A stretch of DNA of 64,000 bases from Moesziomyces globuligerus (lineage: Eukaryota > Basidiomycota > Ustilaginomycetes > Ustilaginales > Ustilaginaceae), in contig JARVLF010000013.1 of assembly GCA_030849465.1 (NCBI GenBank), positions 434,001 to 498,000 on the forward strand. Direction: 5' to 3'. Numbering within the stretch: position 1 is the stretch's first letter; each line of letters begins with the position of its first letter. Of the stretch, positions 59,957 through 64,000 are shown in pieces. Both the position numbers and the translations under genes were made by a program. A model generated the notes under the pieces. It did not search any database, was not told the origin of the DNA, and worked only from the letters and a program-made list of their open reading frames with translations.

Positions 59957-61894
59957 ATGTCGAGTCCCATCTTTGGATCGCTCCCGTCCTCGGCGACTGG
60001 AGCTGGCGACGCGCGTAATCGCTCGTCGTCGTTCGGCGGCCCGCGCTTGGATCTCGTGTTGCGTCCTTCGCTCGGCCTGGGTCCGTTCAAGCTGGGCCAC
60101 TCGCTCTGGCACGTCCTCAACTACCTGCGCTCGCAGCAGTCGCTCTTTCCGCACATCAACATCGTCTATGACGAGTCCTCGCCGCGCCTCGCCCCCATCG
60201 TCGTCACCATCCAGCCCAGCTTACACCTCGTCTTCCACGGAACCACCCAGCGCCTCATCCTCATCACGCTCGAAAACCTCGACACCGCCGCAGCCGAGCC
60301 CGCTCGGTCTGCATCTCCATCTGTATCATCGAAGACTCCACCCAGTCCGGAGCCGAGCCATCGGCCCGTCAACATCATCTACAACGGCAAGGTCATCTAC
60401 GCTAGCGCTCCGGCGAGGGGTCAACACGTCGCTCTCAATCGCTCCACTCTGCATCAGATCCTCGGCCCCACCTATCCGGGCCATTCGGAATCCACCTCTA
60501 TTGCGCCCGATAGCCTTGTTGCGCTCGCATACGCAAGCAGGACGACGCCGGTGGAAGCTGTCAAGAATAGGAGCGAGTTCCTCCTCACCTATCCAGGCCT
60601 GGCGTTCTGCTTTGCCCTCAAGCCCGATGCGCAAAAGCAGACCGAGGTCGACAAGTTCCAGCCCGTGTCGACGATTCATATCTTCTCGGGTAGCGATCCG
60701 AACGATCCTCAAGACGTTCTGGTGGCGCCCTCGCCGGATCCAGCACTGAGCGACGCTGGTGCGCGGTCCAGGTCGAACAAGGCAGGCACTCTGTCTCCTA
60801 CCGCAGCCATGGGCGATTATCAGCAACTCAACACCGAGCGCGACCGGGCAGCGCTCGATGTCGAGGCCATCTATGTGCGCTGTCCGGCCCTCGTCCACGC
60901 CGACATCACGCCAGGCAAGGGCGTGGCGTTGCATTTCGCCAAAGCGGGCGCGTCCAGAACGGCCTCACCGCTGCCTGATCGGGCGGCAGCGGCAGCGGCA
61001 GAAGCGCAGGTGGCACGTGTGGTCGAGCTGGTGCTGGGCGTCACGACACCCCAGGATGCGCTGTGCGATCTAGGCCAGCCCCAGCGCATCTTCTACAAGG
61101 AGGACGACAGGATGCGTATCCATGGCGGCCATGCACACCGAGCCTCGGCCAGCCAGGGAAGGGGCACGGCAGGAGGCGTTCGCGAGGGATCGGAGAACAG
61201 CACCTCCACCGAGGAGTCGCTATCGTCGCACGATTTGGACGGTGAGTATCAAGTGTGCTTGCGGGGACAGCCTGAGCGTGGGCTGACTTTTGCGTTCTGA
61301 ACGGCGCGTGCTTCTCACTCTCGAACGGAAATGGTGCGGACAGATGCGGCGTTCTTCTACAACTACTTTGACCTGGGTCTGGACCTGTTGTTTTCCAAGC
61401 AGCCGATGCGCATGCCGAGTAGCGCGGAAGCGTACAGCGCAGCGGCGCAGGGGCAGGCGCGGCTCGAGAAGGTGGTGTGCCACACCAATGTGCCTGGAGA
61501 TGCGCTCTTCCAGCGCTACAACCGATGCGCCTGGCGGCTGGCCGATACGGGCAAAGCGGAGAGCACAGGCGGCAAGGCTGACAAGCCTGACAAGTCAGCG
61601 GCAGCGTTCTCGTTCCAAGACCACTTTGACAGCACGCTCAGCCGTGGCCAGGATGACCGCGGCATGGAGCTGGATCGTGGCACCTCGGCAGAACTGCGTG
61701 GCAGCGGTCGTGCTGCGGGACGTCCGCTGGCGCCGATCAACGCCAAGTCAAGCGCATCGGACAGCAGCCCCGAGCGCGACGGAGCCGCGGCAGGAGAGCT
61801 GCTGATCGATCTCAGCACGCGTCTGGTCGGCCGCGACGGCATGGTGCTCGAAGTCGCCAAGGACGGCTCCATGGTCGGCGTCGTAGTGTTCTGA
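59957..61894 (+). CDS. PHAF1: PHAF1/UPF0183 (C16orf70-like) protein, two exons
   Basis: Exons 59957-61241 and 61344-61894 (donor GTGAGT, acceptor GGACAG) give 611 residues. LDLVLRPSLGLGPFKLGHSL opens the UPF0183 domain; INIVYDESSPRLAPIVVTIQ, RLILITLE and VNIIYNGKVIYASAP follow. After a long insert, DAAFFYNYFDLGLDLLFSK is the hallmark, rebuilt exactly across the intron. The human member (PHAF1/MYTHO) binds autophagic membranes and affects autophagy; a fungal role is unproven. The protein is longer than animal homologues (about 420) because of Ser/Pro/Ala-rich inserts near 110-140, 250-290 and 370-420 and a low-complexity segment near 510-560. It ends GMVLEVAKDGSMVGVVVF. The stop lies 83 bp from the convergent mitochondrial gene. 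Confidence 0.85.
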
Positions 61895-61977
61895 ACCCGG
61901 CAACCACGGAGAAAGGTTTATGTTCTAGCAGAGGTGTGCTTGTGATATTGCAAGGCGACGTGACGGTGGATGCGGGT

Positions 61978-62739
61978 CTACTGCATGTACTTGGTGGGGC
62001 GAGGAAGGTCTGTGAATCGCAAGAAGCACGGTCAGTTTTGGATGGGAGGGTGGAGGAAGCTTGGAGGGGTGGGGGACGACGTACCGATGACTCGTTTCTT
62101 GACGTCGAGAACTTCGTCGTGGATGCCGTCGACGATCTTCTTGAGGGCAAGGCGGTTCTTCTCGAACTCGGCCTTGGAGGCGGCTTGCGACTCGAGCGAC
62201 TTGAGGTCCGCCTCGAGCTTGTTGAGCCGCTGAAGGTGGGTGGTGATCTACGCGCGACCGAACGACATGGGGCCAAAGGTGAGTAAGACTGTAGATTCCC
62301 TTCCTTCGGAAAGTGCGAATGTAGAAGATGGACATACCTTCTCAGTGCTGGATTGAAGTTCCTCGACAGAGGCGAGCATGAGGTTGCTGGCGGCGTTGTA
62401 CTCCTTGAGGAGGTACGAGTAGCCGTAAGCCGAAGCGATGCCGAATCCGAAGAGGAAGCCGAGCACGCCGCCGCGGACGGAGCCCACGGGACGACGGATG
62501 GTGGGCGAGCCGACGACGATGGGTGCCGAGGGAGCCGAGGGAGCCGAGGGGAGCGAGGCCTTGGCGGATTCGGCGGCGCCCTTGATGGAGCCTTCGGCGT
62601 GCTTGAGAGCGCCCTTGGCCTCGCCGAGCCCTTCCTTGGCAGTGGCACGTGCGCCGGCAGCAGCATCGGCGACAGCGGCCTGCGTGGAGGCGAAGCGCAC
62701 GCTGGTGCGCGTGGCAGCTCGGGCGGTAGAGGCGAACAT
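61978..62739 (-). CDS. Mitochondrial single-TM coiled-coil protein of unknown function (three exons)
   Basis: Minus-strand exons 62338-62739, 62085-62247 and 61978-62009 give 198 residues. Donors are GTATGT and GTACGT. The N-terminus (MFASTARAATRTSVRFASTQ) is a typical mitochondrial presequence. An Ala/Lys/Glu amphipathic stretch follows (about 30-70). A glycine-rich TM segment lies at about 90-112 (GGVLGFLFGFGIASAYGYSY), then LLKEYNAASNLMLASVEELQ and a charged coiled coil (LNKLEADLKSLESQAASKAE and onward) to a short PRPTKYMQ end. The layout of presequence, membrane helix and coiled coil facing the intermembrane space or matrix suggests an inner-membrane scaffold or assembly factor. I do not recognise the family. 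Divergent from the gamma-glutamyltransferase gene. Confidence 0.78.
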
Positions 62740-63153
62740 GGTGGATCACGGGCGGGGTTCCGGGAAGATGGTGGGGGGAAGGTGGAGCAGATTGGGACTC
62801 GACGTCCAGCCAAAGTGGAGAAAGACGATCGGCTGGGCTTGCACAACAGGCGAGTTGGCTGCCGATTCTTCTCGTCCGTCTCCACGCCGGCACCTCCCGA
62901 TTTTGACAAACGATGTGGGAGTTAGAGTGGTGTAACAAAGCAGAACCTCGGAAATATTCGCGAGAAATTGCCGCGGATCAGAGGATGCCGCGCGGCAATG
63001 TATCGATCCGCCGCATATGGCCAACGTCGATCCGCAGCTATCAACCCCCACCACGCCCTTTCCTCTTCACCTCACCCTACCCCCTCCTGAAAGACGCCGC
63101 CTCTATCGTACACCCCTGCGAACTCCTCGTGCTCCCGCTACTGAGCTTGCAAG
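62740..63153. promoter_or_regulatory. Shared divergent promoter region, mitochondrial protein / gamma-glutamyltransferase
   Basis: 414 bp between two start codons. A CT-rich leader (CACCCTACCCCCTCC) precedes the plus-strand gene. No TATA box recognised. Confidence 0.45.
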
Positions 63154-64000
63154 ATGGCAGCGCGACAATCACCGCGGCCCTCGAGCCTGCGCTCGTCGGC
63201 GTCCACCTTAGAAGGCATCGATCCGATCCAAGAAGAAGTAGTCTCCACCGATGGCCAGGTCTCTGCGCCGACCGAGCGCTCGCCCCTTCTCTCCAACTCC
63301 AAGCTGTCTGCGCCCACTTCTACCAAGAGTAGAGCGATGCGCAACCCGATCCTTGTGCTGATGGTCATCTTCGCCTTTGCCGTCGCAATGTCCGTGGTAC
63401 TCAAGACGCTGCTGGGCGAGTTTGACGATGCTGCGGACGGTGACGGTCCTGGTGGCACGGATCCACGCGGTAGACGGCATCCGGCGGTGTTGGCGACCGG
63501 AAACAAGGCAGGTGTGGCGACGGAAAACCAGATCTGCAGCCAGATCGGTCTGGATGTGCTGCTCGAGCACGGCACGGCGGTCGACGCGGCCGTCGCATCG
63601 ACCTTTTGCGTCGGCGTGCTCAACATGTTCAGCTCGGGCATCGGTGGTGGCGGATTCATGATCGTGCGCGATCCAAGTAGGTGCTACTCTGAGGCCAAGT
63701 CACCGCGTGGAGACTGCGTCGACCACATGACGATCGACTTCAGGGAGACTGGACCGGCGGCGGCGAACAAGACCATGTATGTCGGCCGCGTGCCCAAGGC
63801 GCAGTTCGGCGGCCTGGCCGTCGGCGTGCCCGGGGAACTGCGTGGCATGGAGGAGGCGCATCGCAGGTGGGGCAAGCTGCCGTGGAAGCGACTCGTCCAG
63901 CCCTCGGTGGAGCTGGCGCACTCGGCAAAGGTCTCCAAAGAACTCGACCGGAGGCTGGCGTACTTTGGCGGCTTTATGCTCGACGATCCGGTGTGGCGCG
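63154..64000 (+). CDS. GGT1: Gamma-glutamyltransferase, 5' part (cut by window end)
   Basis: ATG at 63154; the frame is open to the last base, giving 282 residues of a protein normally near 600-700. Gamma-glutamyltransferases cleave the gamma-glutamyl bond of glutathione, in fungi at the vacuole or cell surface. A cytosolic N-terminus (about 1-60) with SPLLSNSK precedes a signal-anchor helix at about 63-86 (NPILVLMVIFAFAVAMSVVL), so it is a type II membrane protein. The family core starts with HPAVLATGNKAGVATENQIC, then GTAVDAAVASTFCVGV, SSGIGGGGFMIVRD, TIDFRETGPAAANKTMY with substrate-binding Arg197, and LAVGVPGELRGMEEAHRRWG. The autocleavage threonine of the small subunit lies beyond the window. 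Confidence 0.92.
   Translation, partial: MAARQSPRPSSLRSSASTLEGIDPIQEEVVSTDGQVSAPTERSPLLSNSKLSAPTSTKSRAMRNPILVLMVIFAFAVAMSVVLKTLLGEFDDAADGDGPGGTDPRGRRHPAVLATGNKAGVATENQICSQIGLDVLLEHGTAVDAAVASTFCVGVLNMFSSGIGGGGFMIVRDPSRCYSEAKSPRGDCVDHMTIDFRETGPAAANKTMYVGRVPKAQFGGLAVGVPGELRGMEEAHRRWGKLPWKRLVQPSVELAHSAKVSKELDRRLAYFGGFMLDDPVWR

Overview
The window is nuclear DNA of a basidiomycete fungus, most likely a smut (Ustilaginomycetes). This is inferred from fungus-restricted genes (PET127, RTT109, fungal NHA1, Cys-type THI4), GC-rich codons ending mostly in G or C, mostly intronless genes, and short introns of about 75-110 nt starting GTAAGT or GTGAGT. No species is claimed. No mobile element, virus, CRISPR array, rRNA or tRNA gene was recognised.

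Layout, 1-19 kb: polyQ forkhead factor (-), USP30-like membrane-anchored deubiquitinase (+), J-domain protein (-), LAS1 (+), a spliced prothymosin-like acidic protein (+), an N-myristoylated orphan (-), and a FAF1-like ribosome biogenesis factor (-). 19-33 kb: PET127 (+), RPL6/eL6 (-), THI4 in three exons (+), exportin-T LOS1 (-), and an orphan four-TM PPxY protein (-). 33-46.9 kb: a 3.4 kb gene-free tract, a factor with a C-terminal HSF domain (+), PRP6 (-), a Derlin in three exons (-), MPO1 in two exons (+), and NTAQ1 (+). 46.9-64 kb: RTT109 (-), NHA1 antiporter (+), PIG-F/GPI11 (-), an ISH1/MSC1-type repeat protein (-), APC11 in four exons (-), PHAF1/UPF0183 in two exons (+), a mitochondrial coiled-coil membrane protein in three exons (-), and a gamma-glutamyltransferase cut off by the window end (+).

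Most genes are housekeeping. They cover rRNA, tRNA and mRNA processing or export (LAS1, FAF1-like, RPL6, LOS1, PRP6, PET127), protein quality control (deubiquitinase, J-protein, Derlin, NTAQ1, APC11) and ER or membrane lipid and ion functions (MPO1, GPI11, NHA1). Convergent neighbours are often only 80-170 bp apart, so their 3' UTRs may overlap. Divergent pairs share intervals of about 0.4-0.6 kb. No operon-like or cluster-type system is visible. The most unusual items are a Leu-rich upstream ORF five bases before the deubiquitinase start, the USP30-like Ser in that enzyme's third catalytic position, a lipid-anchored orphan that may be a catalytically dead papain-fold protein, a fungal prothymosin-like protein, and recurrent 9-10 bp tandem repeats between genes.

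Gene starts were placed at ATG codons. Exon joins were read by eye from GT/AG sites, frame and family similarity, with no transcript or database support.
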